From VAZQ01 sp963840535 (GTDB taxonomy: Bacteria > Pseudomonadota > Alphaproteobacteria > Rhizobiales > Xanthobacteraceae): a stretch of DNA of 64,000 bases. Below are positions 1 to 8,606 of this stretch, piece by piece (the first letter of the stretch is position 1; each line of letters opens with the position of its first letter). A model generated the notes under the pieces. The model was not told the DNA's origin, made no database searches, and saw nothing but the letters and a program-made list of their open reading frames with translations. Both the position numbers and the translations under genes were made by a program. The stretch is taken from assembly GCA_963840535.1 (NCBI GenBank), contig CAWIZJ010000043.1, positions 186,001 to 250,000 of the forward strand, given 5' to 3'.

Positions 1-566
1 CTCGCCAATCCTGCCGCGCTCACCGAGAAGGCGCCGGCCACCTACAAGGCCAGGTTCGATACCAGCAAGGGCGCGATCGTGATCGAGGTGCGCCGCGACT
101 GGGCGCCCAACGGCGCCGATCGCTTCTACAATCTGGTGAAGAACGGATTCTACGACGATACCCGGTTCTTCCGGGTGATCAGCGGCTTCATGGTGCAGTT
201 CGGGATCAATGGCGATCCGAGCGTATCGGCGCCGTGGCGGACGGCCACGATCAAGGACGATCCGGTCAAGCAGAGCAACAAGCGCGGAACCATCACCTTC
301 GCGACCTCCGGGCCCGCACTCGCGCACCAGCCAGGTCTTCATCAACTTCGCGGACAACGGCAGCCTCGACGGCCAGGGCTTCTCGCCGTTCGGTCAGGTG
401 GTCGTCAGGAATGAACATCGTCGACTCCCTGTTCAGCGGATACGGCGAGGGAGCGCCGCGCGGCCGAGGTCCCGACCAGGGCCGCATCCAGGGCGAAGGC
501 AACGCCTATCTGAGCAGGGATTTCCCCAATCTCGACCACGTCAAGAAAGCCACGATCGAGAAGTGA
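1..566 (+). CDS. Cyclophilin-type peptidyl-prolyl isomerase, 5' partial, two frameshifts
   Basis: Catalyses cis-trans isomerisation of prolyl peptide bonds. The reading frame enters from the left edge, so the start and any signal peptide are missing. Cyclophilin-fold signatures are FYDDTRFFRVISGFMVQFG (about 140-205) and QVFINFADNGSLDGQGFSPFG (332-397). They lie in different frames, and the C-terminal part, starting near GMNIVDSLFSGYGEG (409) and ending at tga 564-566, is in a third, so there are two indels near 311-320 and 404-410. The order of the pieces is exactly collinear with the family, which points to sequence error or recent decay. A second cyclophilin follows 5 bp later. In related bacteria the first of the pair is usually the exported form, but that cannot be checked here. 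Confidence 0.85.
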   Translation, partial: RQSCRAHREGAGHLQGQVRYQQGRDRDRGAPRLGAQRRRSLLQSGEERILRRYPVLPGDQRLHGAVRDQWRSERIGAVADGHDQGRSGQAEQQARNHHLRDLRARTRAPARSSSTSRTTAASTARASRRSVRWSSGMNIVDSLFSGYGEGAPRGRGPDQGRIQGEGNAYLSRDFPNLDHVKKATIEK

Positions 567-571
567 CGAAC

Positions 572-1051
572 ATGACCGACACCGACAACACCCTCGTCCT
601 CGAGACCACCAGGGGCAACGTTTCCATCGTCATGCGGCCCGACCTTGCCCCCGGTCACGTCGCCCGCATCAAGGAGCTGGTGCGCGACGGGTTCTACGAC
701 GGGATCGTCTTTCACCGCGTGATCGAGGGCTTCATGGCGCAGACCGGCTGCCCGCAGGGCACCGGCACCGGCGGCTCGGGCAGGAAGCTCAAGGCGGAAT
801 TCAACAAGGAGCCGCATCGCCGCGGCACCGTGTCGATGGCGCGCGCCCAGTCGCCGGATTCCGGCGACAGCCAGTTCTTCATCTGCTTTGCCGATTCGCC
901 CTTTCTCGACGGCCAGTACACGGTGTGGGGGAAGGTCAGCGAGGGCATGGAGAACGTCGACAAGATCAAGAAGGGATCGCAGGCGCAAAACGGCGCCGTG
1001 GTCGAGCCCGATCGCATCGTGTCGGCGAGGATGGCGGCGGACGCCCGATGA
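572..1051 (+). CDS. ppiB: Peptidyl-prolyl cis-trans isomerase, cyclophilin type (PpiB-like)
   Basis: An intact 159-residue cyclophilin without a signal peptide, so probably cytoplasmic. The conserved core is visible: FYDGIVFHRVIEGFMAQTG with the catalytic Arg, then the GTGTGGSG loop, MARAQSPDSGDSQFFICF and FLDGQYTVWGKV. The ATG at 572 lies 5 bp after the stop of the preceding cyclophilin and begins the family-typical MTDTDNTLVLETTRG, so the longer in-frame extension from 209 is rejected. The pair is probably one transcription unit upstream of the queuosine genes, from which it is separated by a palindromic repeat block and a small opposite-strand gene. Confidence 0.95.
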   Translation: MTDTDNTLVLETTRGNVSIVMRPDLAPGHVARIKELVRDGFYDGIVFHRVIEGFMAQTGCPQGTGTGGSGRKLKAEFNKEPHRRGTVSMARAQSPDSGDSQFFICFADSPFLDGQYTVWGKVSEGMENVDKIKKGSQAQNGAVVEPDRIVSARMAADAR

Positions 1052-1090
1052 CGGACGAACCCTTGCTTTGGTGCTACTGCGCAGGGCGCT

Positions 1091-1159
1091 GTGCGGTGTC
1101 TTTGACGTTCCGATCAGTCTCGCGGCGGTTCCGTCATCGGAACGTCAAAGACACCGCAC
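1091..1159. repeat. 24-bp perfect inverted repeat, REP-like hairpin
   Basis: Arms 1091-1114 and 1136-1159 are perfect reverse complements (gtgcggtgtctttgacgttc then cgat) around a 21-nt loop. A weaker outer pairing, ggtgcta/tagcacc, extends the stem. It sits just after ppiB and may act as a terminator, but there is no U-tract; repetitive extragenic palindrome is the safer call. Confidence 0.75.
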
Positions 1160-1177
1160 TAGCACCATAGACTTGCT

Positions 1178-1249
1178 AGTGTCCCTTTGCTTCCGACGTT
1201 CGCACTCGAGCGTGCTGCAATGTGAAACGAACGTCGGAAGCGGGACACT
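1178..1249. repeat. Second imperfect inverted repeat of similar design
   Basis: The left arm 1178-1202 and right arm 1228-1249 pair over agtgtccc and gcttccgacgttcg, with three extra bases (ttt) in the left arm. It begins 19 bp after the first hairpin and has the same general layout (gtgtc near the outer end, gacgttc near the loop), so the two may be divergent copies of one family. Confidence 0.7.
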
Positions 1250-1252
1250 GGA

Positions 1253-1465
1253 TCAGGCCGCGGCCTCGAGCTTGTCGCCCGGTGATGCCGGGTCGGGTTC
1301 GCAGACCCAGGCGTCCTTGGCGAACCACTCGTGCTCGGCTTGGCAGATCGGGCACAGCACCCGGGCAAAGAATACCGGCGTCGCCTCGAAGCGGCGACGA
1401 TCGGCGACGATGCCGGTCGGAATGTCACGTCCCGTCCGCGGGCATCTGACCATGACGGTGCCCAT
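1253..1465 (-). CDS. Small zinc-ribbon-like protein, hypothetical
   Basis: Encodes a 70-residue protein. It has one Cys near the N-terminus (VRCPRTGRDIPTG) and a CPIC pair at about residues 38-41 followed by a His (AEHEW), a spacing that suggests a small zinc ribbon. It starts at ATG 1465; the long antisense reading frame extending beyond it across queA and tgt is a shadow. It is divergent from queA (start 1559), with a 93-bp gap that should hold both promoters. Proteins of this type occur in Rhizobiales, but I know no function for them. Confidence 0.7.
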   Translation of the reverse strand: MGTVMVRCPRTGRDIPTGIVADRRRFEATPVFFARVLCPICQAEHEWFAKDAWVCEPDPASPGDKLEAAA

Positions 1466-1558
1466 CGGCCGCTCCCTGTTTCGTTGATCGTTGAAAGCAA
1501 GGGTAGCGGCCAGGTACGAAGATTGTTTGACACGGCGACGACCATCTGACGCGAAATC

Positions 1559-2638
1559 ATGCGTACCGATCTGTTCGACTTCGAGCTTCCGCGCGAGCGG
1601 ATCGCGCTGCGCCCGCTCGCGCCGCGGGATGCCGCCCGGCTGCTGGTCGTACGTCCCGGCGCAAGCCCGGAGCTCGAGGATCGCGCGGTGCGGGATCTGC
1701 CGGAGCTGTTGCGGGCAGGCGATGCCGTGGTGGTCAACGACACCAAGGTCATTCCGGCGCGCCTGACCGGCCGGCGCCTCGGGCGCGGCGGCGTGCAGCC
1801 CGAGATCGAGGCGACGCTGCATCGTCGCCTCGACGGCGCACGCTGGCGCGCCTTCGTCAGGCCGGCCAGGCGGCTGGTGGCGGGCGACGTCCTGCGCTTC
1901 GGCGACGAGGGCAAGGTCTGCTTCCTCGGACAGCTCGACGCCACCGTGGAGGAAAAGGGGGAGGGCGGGGAGGTCACGCTCGCCTTCGCGTTTCACGGGC
2001 CGGTGCTCGACCAGGCGGTCGACGAGCGCGGCGCCATGCCGTTGCCGCCCTATATCGCGGCACGGCGCGCCCCCGACGCGCGCGACCGCGTCGACTACCA
2101 GACGATATTCGCGCAGGCGGAGGGATCGGTGGCGGCCCCCACCGCCGGGCTGCACTTCACCGATGCACTGACGGCGCGGCTGGCGGAGCGCGGCATCGGC
2201 CTGCACAAGGTGACCCTGCATGTCGGGGCGGGGACGTTCCTTCCGGTGCAGGCGGCCGACACCGCCGGGCACCGCATGCATCCGGAGCAGGGCAGCGTGA
2301 GCCGGGACGTGGCGGATGCGCTCAACCGCGCGCGTGCCGCGGGCGGCCGCATCGTGGCGGTGGGCTCGACCTCGCTGCGGCTCATCGAAAGCGCGAGCAG
2401 CGAGGCCGGCGTGGTCGGCCCGTTCGCGGGTGAGACCGGCTTGTTCATCACGCCGGGCTACCGCTTCCGCGCCGCCGACGTGGTGCTGACCAACTTCCAC
2501 CTCCCGCGCTCGACCCTGTTCATGCTGGTGGCGGCGTTCTGCGGCCTCGATCTGGTCAAGCGCGCCTATGCCCATGCGATCGGGGCCGGCTACCGGTTCT
2601 ATTCGTACGGCGATGCCTGCCTGCTGTTTCGCGGGTGA
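1559..2638 (+). CDS. queA: S-adenosylmethionine:tRNA ribosyltransferase-isomerase
   Basis: Transfers and isomerises the ribosyl group of S-adenosylmethionine onto 7-aminomethyl-7-deazaguanine in tRNA, giving epoxyqueuosine at wobble position 34. The 359-residue intact frame has the normal family length. Family signatures seen are DFELPRERIALRPL at the N-terminus, VVNDTKVIPARLTGRR (about 58-73), AAPTAGLHFT and HVGAGTFLPVQ in the middle, and TNFHLPRSTLFMLVAAFCG near the C-terminus. It acts one step after Tgt, encoded 252 bp downstream on the same strand. Confidence 0.97.
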   Translation: MRTDLFDFELPRERIALRPLAPRDAARLLVVRPGASPELEDRAVRDLPELLRAGDAVVVNDTKVIPARLTGRRLGRGGVQPEIEATLHRRLDGARWRAFVRPARRLVAGDVLRFGDEGKVCFLGQLDATVEEKGEGGEVTLAFAFHGPVLDQAVDERGAMPLPPYIAARRAPDARDRVDYQTIFAQAEGSVAAPTAGLHFTDALTARLAERGIGLHKVTLHVGAGTFLPVQAADTAGHRMHPEQGSVSRDVADALNRARAAGGRIVAVGSTSLRLIESASSEAGVVGPFAGETGLFITPGYRFRAADVVLTNFHLPRSTLFMLVAAFCGLDLVKRAYAHAIGAGYRFYSYGDACLLFRG

Positions 2639-2704
2639 GGTCGCTCCGACGCTTGTTCGCACGTATCCCGGGCGCGGCGCAGCGCGCAGCGGTGCGCTGC
2701 AGAC

Positions 2705-2781
2705 CCGGGACCCACGCAAAATCGCCGAGCCGGCGCGCATATCGGGGCCCATCCCGCCCGTGGCGTCCCCCTGGGTCCCGG
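2705..2781. repeat. Intergenic inverted repeat between queA and tgt
   Basis: The 252-bp gap between queA and tgt contains ccgggaccca (2705-2714) and its exact reverse complement tgggtcccgg (2772-2781), set in alternating GC-rich sequence. It resembles the short extragenic palindromes common in Bradyrhizobium-like genomes. I see no coding sequence in the gap. It may separate the two genes transcriptionally or simply be a repeat insertion. Confidence 0.5.
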
Positions 2782-2890
2782 CTCTCGCGCAAAAGAACGC
2801 GCTCGGCCGGGAAACGAGAACAGAGCCGACCGCACGCTCGCCTGGCCTTGTGTCGGGCATCGTCGCCGGTACAACAGCGGCAGAAACAGC

Positions 2891-4024
2891 ATGGCCGCGG
2901 CATTCTCCTTTCGACTGATCGCCACCGACGGCGCTGCGCGGCGCGGGGAGATCGCCACCCCTCACGGAAGCGTGGCGACGCCCGCCTTCATGCCGGTCGG
3001 CACGCAGGCGACCGTAAAGGGGCTTACCCCGGAGACGGTGCGGGCGACGGGCGCGGACATCGTGCTCGCCAATACCTATCACCTGATGCTGCGCCCCGGC
3101 GCCGAGCGCATCGCGACGCTCGGCGGCCTGCACACCTTCATGAACTGGCCGGACGCCATCCTCACCGACTCGGGCGGCTTCCAGGTCATGTCGCTTTCCG
3201 AGCTGCGCAAGGTCGAGGACAAGGGCGTCGTCTTCCGCTCCCACCTCGACGGCACCACGATCGAGCTCACGCCGGAGCGCGCGATCGAGATCCAGGGCCT
3301 GCTCGGCGCCGACATCGCCATGCAGCTCGACGAATGCCTGCGACTGCCGGCGCCGCCGGCGGAGCTCGCGCGCGCGGTGCGGCTTTCGCTCGCCTGGGCC
3401 GAGCGCAGCAAGCGCGTCTTCGACGGGGCGCAGTCGGGGCGCGCGCTGTTCGGCATCGTGCAGGGCGGCGATGATGCGCGGTTGCGGGGCGAGAGCGCGC
3501 GCGCGCTCGCCGACATCGGCTTCTCCGGCTACGCCATCGGAGGCCTGGCCGTGGGCGAGCCGCAGGACGTGATGCTGCGCACGATCGAGGCGGTCATGCC
3601 GCTGCTTCCAGCCGACCAGCCGCGCTACCTCATGGGGGTCGGAACGCCGCCGGACATCATCGCGGCGGTCGCGCGCGGCATCGACATGTTCGATTGCGTG
3701 CTGCCGACCCGCAACGGCCGCCACGGGCTCGCCTTTACCCGTTTCGGACCGATCAACGTCAAGAATGCCCGCCACGCGCAGGATCCGCGTCCGCTCGATG
3801 CCGACAGCCCCTGTCCCGCCGCCCGCACTTATTCGCGCGCCTATCTCCATCATCTCGTCAAGGCCAACGAGATGCTCGGGGCCGTCCTGCTCACGACCAT
3901 CAATCTCGCCTACTACCAGCAATTGATGGCCGGACTGCGCGGCGCCATCGCGGCGCGCCACTTCGACGCGTTCGTGGCGACGACCAGCGAAGGCTGGGCA
4001 CGCGGCGACCTTCCGCCCCGCTAG
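2891..4024 (+). CDS. tgt: Queuine tRNA-ribosyltransferase (tRNA-guanine transglycosylase)
   Basis: Exchanges guanine 34 of GUN-anticodon tRNAs for the queuosine precursor preQ1. It has 377 residues, the normal length. Family motifs are TPAFMPVGTQATVKGL, ILTDSGGFQVMSLSE with the catalytic-site Asp, FGIVQGG, GYAIGGLAVGEP, and MFDCVLPTRNGRHG containing the nucleophile region. The C-terminal zinc-site region reads SPCPAARTYSRAYLHHL, so the usual CxCxxC triad keeps only one Cys, while the later His is retained. From memory other Rhizobiales show a similar pattern. It partners with queA upstream. Confidence 0.97.
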   Translation: MAAAFSFRLIATDGAARRGEIATPHGSVATPAFMPVGTQATVKGLTPETVRATGADIVLANTYHLMLRPGAERIATLGGLHTFMNWPDAILTDSGGFQVMSLSELRKVEDKGVVFRSHLDGTTIELTPERAIEIQGLLGADIAMQLDECLRLPAPPAELARAVRLSLAWAERSKRVFDGAQSGRALFGIVQGGDDARLRGESARALADIGFSGYAIGGLAVGEPQDVMLRTIEAVMPLLPADQPRYLMGVGTPPDIIAAVARGIDMFDCVLPTRNGRHGLAFTRFGPINVKNARHAQDPRPLDADSPCPAARTYSRAYLHHLVKANEMLGAVLLTTINLAYYQQLMAGLRGAIAARHFDAFVATTSEGWARGDLPPR

Positions 4025-4134
4025 TGCGGGCTTCGTCGGCATCGCAACCTCTCGACGCGTTGCCCCGATCGGCGCAAGATGAAGCGGACGAGGCGCTGAC
4101 AGATTAAGAACGGTTGCCCGAGCGGAGGGACGCC

Positions 4135-5100
4135 ATGAGGTGGAAGGCCTTTGCTGCGGTCCCGGTGCTGCTGGTGCTGTCGGCCTTCGCCGGCAACGCG
4201 CAGATTTGGGCGCAGACCTGGCCGGCGCGGCCGATCGAGGTGATCATCCCGTTCCCGGCCGGAGGCAGCAGCGACGTCATCGGACGCTCGGTCGCAGCCG
4301 CGCTCGCCGAGCTGCTCGGCCAGCAGGTGGTGGTGAGCAACCGGGACGGGGCCAGCGGAACGATCGGCTTCAACGCGCTGGCCACCGCTGCGCCGGATGG
4401 TCACACGATCGGATTCGGCCCCACGACGCCGATCGCGAACGCGCCCTATCTGGTGAAAGGCGTCCGCTACAATGTCGATTCGTTCGATTACCTGTGCCAG
4501 GTCTTCGAGAATCCATTCACGTTGTCGGTCACGTCGGGATCGAAGCTCAGGTCCGCGCGCGACCTGCTCGCCGCGGCCGGCGAAAATCCCGGCAAGCTGA
4601 GCTACGGCCACGCCGGCAACGGAACGATCCCCCATCTCGCCGTCGAGAACTTCGCCGATGCCTTGAAGCTGAAGCTCCAGGCGGTGCCGTTCCGGGGCGA
4701 GAGCGCCATCCTGCCGGTCCTGCTCAAGGGCGACCTCGATCTCGGTACGCTCGCCGTGGTCAGCCTGCGCGGCCAGACCTTTCGGCCGCTCCTGATCTTC
4801 GGTGCGCAACGTCATCCGGCGCTGCCCGACGTGCCGGCGGAGAAGGAGCTCGGCGTGAGCACCTCGGTGCCTCCCGGGCACCAGGGCTTGTTCGCACCCA
4901 AGGGGTTGCGGCCCGAGGTCCGCGCGGCGTTGGAACGCGCCTGCGCCGACGCGATGACGCGCGATGTCGTTCGTGCGGCGATCGCCAATGCCGGTCACAG
5001 CATCAGCTACCTGACCGGCGCGCAGTTCCGCGCGCAGACCGAAGCCGACTACAGGTTCAAGGGCGAGCTCATCCGCCGGCTTGGCCTCGCCGTCCAGTAA
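4135..5100 (+). CDS. Bug-family (TctC-type) periplasmic solute receptor
   Basis: Encodes a 321-residue periplasmic binding protein of the tripartite tricarboxylate transporter receptor family. These bind carboxylates or aromatic acids and often lack adjacent membrane components. The ATG at 4135 is preferred over 4114 because GGAGGG lies six bases upstream and a signal peptide follows directly (RWKAFAAVPVLLVLSAFAG). Family signatures include WPARPIEVIIPFPAGGSSDV, DGHTIGFGPT and GKLSYGHAGNGT. No tctA/tctB genes are adjacent, so it is an orphan receptor; the ligand is unknown. Confidence 0.88.
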   Translation: MRWKAFAAVPVLLVLSAFAGNAQIWAQTWPARPIEVIIPFPAGGSSDVIGRSVAAALAELLGQQVVVSNRDGASGTIGFNALATAAPDGHTIGFGPTTPIANAPYLVKGVRYNVDSFDYLCQVFENPFTLSVTSGSKLRSARDLLAAAGENPGKLSYGHAGNGTIPHLAVENFADALKLKLQAVPFRGESAILPVLLKGDLDLGTLAVVSLRGQTFRPLLIFGAQRHPALPDVPAEKELGVSTSVPPGHQGLFAPKGLRPEVRAALERACADAMTRDVVRAAIANAGHSISYLTGAQFRAQTEADYRFKGELIRRLGLAVQ

Positions 5101-5210
5101 CGGCCTCGGCTGCGCCGCCGCAGCGATCGGACCCGGTCCGCACCGGGGGCTCGGCGCTCGCCGGCGAGCATGAGCGCGGCGATGATGGCGCGGCGGATCA
5201 TGGCCGCTCC

Positions 5211-5435
5211 CTATGTTGAAACCAGATCAAGGCGGCGCTCGATGCGCGACAGTCGCTCGTCGTGGCGGTCGAGACGACGGTTGATAACGGCCATCGTCTG
5301 CACCACGAGGCCGATGCCTTCCTCGATGCGGCTCACGCGCGCGGTGAGATCGTCGATGCGAATATCGACGGCGTCGAGCTTGGCGCGGATATGGCGCAAG
5401 TGCTCCAGGACGATGTTGTCGGAGGCGTCGCTCAT
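5211..5435 (-). CDS. Small coiled-coil protein, hypothetical
   Basis: A 74-residue protein beginning MSDASDNIVLEHLRHIRAKL. Almost its whole length has a heptad-like pattern of Ile/Leu/Val with charged residues (VDIRIDDLTARVSRIEEGI, RRLDRHDERLSRIERRLDL), predicting a long coiled coil. The start codon overlaps the stop of a 38-codon reading frame (ATGA), so the two are probably translationally coupled. Short proteins of this type occur in Rhizobiales next to varied neighbours. Function unknown. Confidence 0.65.
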   Translation of the reverse strand: MSDASDNIVLEHLRHIRAKLDAVDIRIDDLTARVSRIEEGIGLVVQTMAVINRRLDRHDERLSRIERRLDLVST

Positions 5436-5548
5436 GGGTGCCCGCCCGGCATGGCTAGCGCCGCATTGGACAGATGCTCAAACCAGTCGAGGAACCTGGC
5501 CGGGGCGGCGGTGTCGCGCCGGAACTTGCTCCTGACGCTCTCGCTCAT
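5432..5548 (-). CDS. 38-residue micro-ORF coupled to the coiled-coil gene
   Basis: Reads MSESVRSKFRRDTAAPARFL continuing through DWFEHLSNAALAMPGGHP, then tga. It has a clear Shine-Dalgarno sequence (ggagg) about eight bases before ATG 5548. Its stop shares bases with the start of the downstream coiled-coil gene (ATGA at 5435-5432), which supports a real operon. It is basic at the N-terminus and amphipathic in the middle, with no signal peptide. No family recognised. Confidence 0.5.
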   Translation of the reverse strand: MSESVRSKFRRDTAAPARFLDWFEHLSNAALAMPGGHP

Positions 5549-5789
5549 GCCATGTCCTCCGCGATCGATGCGCTCGTCGGCCGAGCCGAGATCGAGCCGC
5601 TGTCCCCGGTTCCACGCTGGGCCACGAGGGGCGCAACGAGTCAGGAACCGTTAGCAAAAGTTAGCAGAAATTAGGGGCACTTGCTGGCAATCCGTTCCTT
5701 TCTGGCGGTCGGAAATCCGGGGCGGAATTTTCCGATTTTCGCCGTGGTTTCATTGACTTGATCAGGTCGGCCCGATTAGCTTTCGGACC

Positions 5790-6263
5790 ATGGCCCAAAT
5801 CCTCAAGGTCAACGCGGTGAGCCACTCGGTGGCGGCCGAGCCGGACACGCCGCTGCTCTACGTTCTGCGCAACGACCTCGAGCTCAACGGCGCCAAATAC
5901 GGCTGCGGATTGTCGCAATGCGGCGCCTGCACGGTCCTGGTCGACGGCAAGGGCGTGCGTTCCTGCGTGACGCCGATCGGCGCGCTCGAGCAGAGCGAGA
6001 TCACCACCATCGAGGCACTCGGCACGGTCGAGGCGCCGCATCCCCTGCAGCGGGCGTTCATCGACGAGCAGGCGGCGCAGTGCGGCTATTGCACCGCCGG
6101 CATGATCATGGCGGCCAAGGAGCTGCTCGACCGCAATCCGCGACCGACCGAAGCACAGGTGCGATCGGCGCTGGCCGGCAATCTCTGCCGCTGCGGGACC
6201 CACAACCGGATCGTTCGCGCGGTGCTGCGCGCCGCCGCGGCGAACGGGAGGAGCCGATCGTGA
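5790..6263 (+). CDS. Two-[2Fe-2S] subunit of an aldehyde/isoquinoline-type molybdenum hydroxylase (IorA-like)
   Basis: Encodes a 157-residue electron-transfer subunit of a xanthine-oxidase-family enzyme. It contains the N-terminal plant-ferredoxin cluster (C39, C44, C47, C59 in YGCGLSQCGACTVLV...SC) and the C-terminal helical cluster (C98, C101, C133, C135 in QCGYCTAGM...NLCRCGTHNR). Its stop overlaps the GTG start of the large molybdopterin subunit. There is no FAD-binding (CoxM-type) gene, so this is the two-subunit IorAB arrangement, which typically passes electrons to cytochromes. Confidence 0.93.
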   Translation: MAQILKVNAVSHSVAAEPDTPLLYVLRNDLELNGAKYGCGLSQCGACTVLVDGKGVRSCVTPIGALEQSEITTIEALGTVEAPHPLQRAFIDEQAAQCGYCTAGMIMAAKELLDRNPRPTEAQVRSALAGNLCRCGTHNRIVRAVLRAAAANGRSRS

Positions 6264-8576
6264 ATCCTCCCGCTCTCGACCGTCGCGAATTCGCCGCCGG
6301 CCTCGGCGGCATCCTCGTCGCATTCTCCCTCGGCCCGCACGTCGCGCGCGGCCAGGAGCCGCCGCGTCTGCCCGGCAGCCTGCAGGGCAATCGCCGGCTC
6401 GGCGCCTGGATCCGCATCGATGCCGACGGCAGCGCGACGATCTTCACCGGCAAGGTCGAGCTCGGGCAGGGGATCCTCACCGCGCTCGCCCAGATCGCGG
6501 CCGAGGAGCTCGATCTCCCTCTCGATCGGATCAGGATGGTCTCCGGCGACACCGCGCGCACCCCCAATGAAGGCTTCACCGCCGGCAGCGTGTCGCTCGA
6601 GACGAGTGGTGCCGGCTTGCGCATGGCCGCCGCCGAGGTGCGCTCGGTGCTGGCCGCGCTCGCCGCCAGGCGGCTCGGCGTCGGCGCCGATACCCTCGTG
6701 CTTGCCGACGGCATTGCCCGCGCGCCCGACGGCCGCGAGATCGGTTATGGCGAGCTTGCCGCCGAGGCCGACCTGCAGCGCGACGCCGCCGCCAAGGTCG
6801 CACCGAAGCCCGCGGCACGCCACCGCATCGTCGGACGATCGGTCCCGCGCCTGGACATTCCCGCCAAGGTCACCGGCGGCATCGCCTTCGTGCAGGATAT
6901 CCGGCCTCCCGGCATGCTGCACGGACGCGTGGTGCGTCCGCCGCGCTACGGCTCCAAGCTCGACCATTTCGACGACGCGGCGGTGAAGGTCATGAAGGGC
7001 GTCGTCGCCGTGGTGCGCGACGGCTCCTTTCTCGGCGTGGTGGCCGAGCGCGAGGAGCAGGCGATCAAGGCCCGCGCGGCGCTGCACGCCGGGGCAAAGT
7101 GGACCCTGGGACCCGAGTTGCCCGCGCCCGATCGCATCTTCGACATCATCAGGTCACTGCCGAGCAAGGACGAGACCATCGGCGTCAGGCAGGCGCCGCT
7201 GCCGGCGAGCGCCCGCACGGTCGAGGCGATGTACACCAAGCCCTATGTGGCGCATGCCGCGCTCGGCCCGTCCTGCGCCGTCGCCGCGCTCGAGGACGGC
7301 AGGATGACGGTGTGGACGCATTCGCAAGGCGTCTTTCCGTTGCGGGGCGAGCTCGCCAAGGCGCTGGAGCTGCCGGCGAGCCGCGATCCGCTGCGTGCAC
7401 GTGGAGGGCGCCGGCTGCTACGGGCACAACGGTGCCGACGACGCCGCGGTCGATGCGGCGCTGCTCGCCCGCGCGGTGCCCGGCCGTCCGGTCCGCCTGC
7501 AATGGATGCGCGACGACGAGTTCAGGTGGGAGCCGTACGGCCCGGCGATGGTGATGCGGGCGAAGGCGTCGCTCGCCGACGGCCGGATCGCCGACTGGGA
7601 GTACGAGCTGTGGAGCAATACCCATTCGTCGCGTCCCGGCTCCACCAGCGGCACCAACGTGCTGGCGGCCTGGTATCTGGCGCAGCCGCAGCGGATGGGC
7701 CCGCCTACCACGCCGCGGCAGCCCTCCGGCGGCGCCGACCGCAACGCCATCCCGATCTACGACTTCCCGAGCCAGCGGGTGATCCACCACTTCGTCCAGG
7801 ACATGCCGCTCCGCGTCTCGGCGCTGCGCGCGCTCGGCGCCTACGCCAACGTGTTCGCGCTCGAATCCTTCATGGACGAGCTGGCGGCCTCCGCCGGCGC
7901 CGATCCGCTCGCCTTCCGCCTCGCGCACCTAAAGGACACGCGCGCGCGGGCGGTGATCGAGGCGGCGGCGGCGAAGGCGGGCTGGAGGGCCGGAGAGCAG
8001 GGTGACGGCAGGCGCGGACGCGGCATCGGCTTCGCCAGATACAAGAACCTCGCCTGTTACGTCGCGGTGGTGGCGGAGGTGGAGGTCGATCGCGGCAGCG
8101 GTGCGGTGCGGGTTCCGCGCACCTTCGCGGCGGTCGATGCCGGGCTGATCGTCAATCCGGACGGGCTCGCCAACCAGATCGAGGGCGGCATCGTCCAGTC
8201 GGTGAGCTGGACGCTGATGGAGGAGGTGCGCTTCGACAGCGGCGGCATCCTGGCGCGCGACTTTGCGAGCTATCCGATCCTCGCCATGCCGGAGGCGCCG
8301 GCGGTTGCGATCGAGCTGATCGACCGTCCGGGCGAGCGTGCGCTCGGCGCCGGCGAAGGAGCGCAGGGTCCCGCGGCCGCCGCCGTCGCCAACGCCTTCG
8401 CCCACGCCACCGGCAGGCGCATCCGCGATCTGCCGCTTCACCCGGCGCGGGTGAAGGCGGCGCTCGGGATAGGGGATCGCGGCGCGCCGCAGCCGCGACA
8501 GCGGCGCCATGCGGGGTGGCCATGGCGCACTCGCCGCGCCCCCGGATCGCGCGAGGCCGAGCCAGTGGTCGCCTGA
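6260..8576 (+). CDS. Molybdopterin-binding large subunit, IorB-like, one frameshift
   Basis: Large catalytic subunit of a xanthine-oxidase-family hydroxylase. GTG 6260 overlaps the upstream stop, and the N-terminus has a Tat-type signal (DRREFAAGLGG followed by a hydrophobic stretch), so the complex is probably exported folded. Conserved stretches are KVELGQGILTALAQIAAEEL, RLDIPAKVTGG, and, after the shift, HVEGAGCYGHNGADDAA, ESFMDELA and GLIVNPDGLANQIEGG. The frame changes near 7395, within ctgcgtgcacgtg, with no loss of alignable sequence; a one-base error is likely. The substrate cannot be deduced; relatives oxidise N-heterocycles or aldehydes. Confidence 0.9.
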
Positions 8577-8606
8577 GTGGCGCCGGCAGTACGGAGGGCG
8601 ACGCGG

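Noticed and set aside
1253..4042. A 929-codon leftward open frame across queA and tgt
   Set aside because: It is the antisense shadow of two clearly conserved genes in GC-rich DNA. Only its last 70 codons, after ATG 1465, look like a real protein.
5661..8005. Large antisense frames over the molybdenum hydroxylase genes
   Set aside because: The iron-sulfur and molybdopterin motifs lie only on the plus strand; the minus frames have shadow-type composition.
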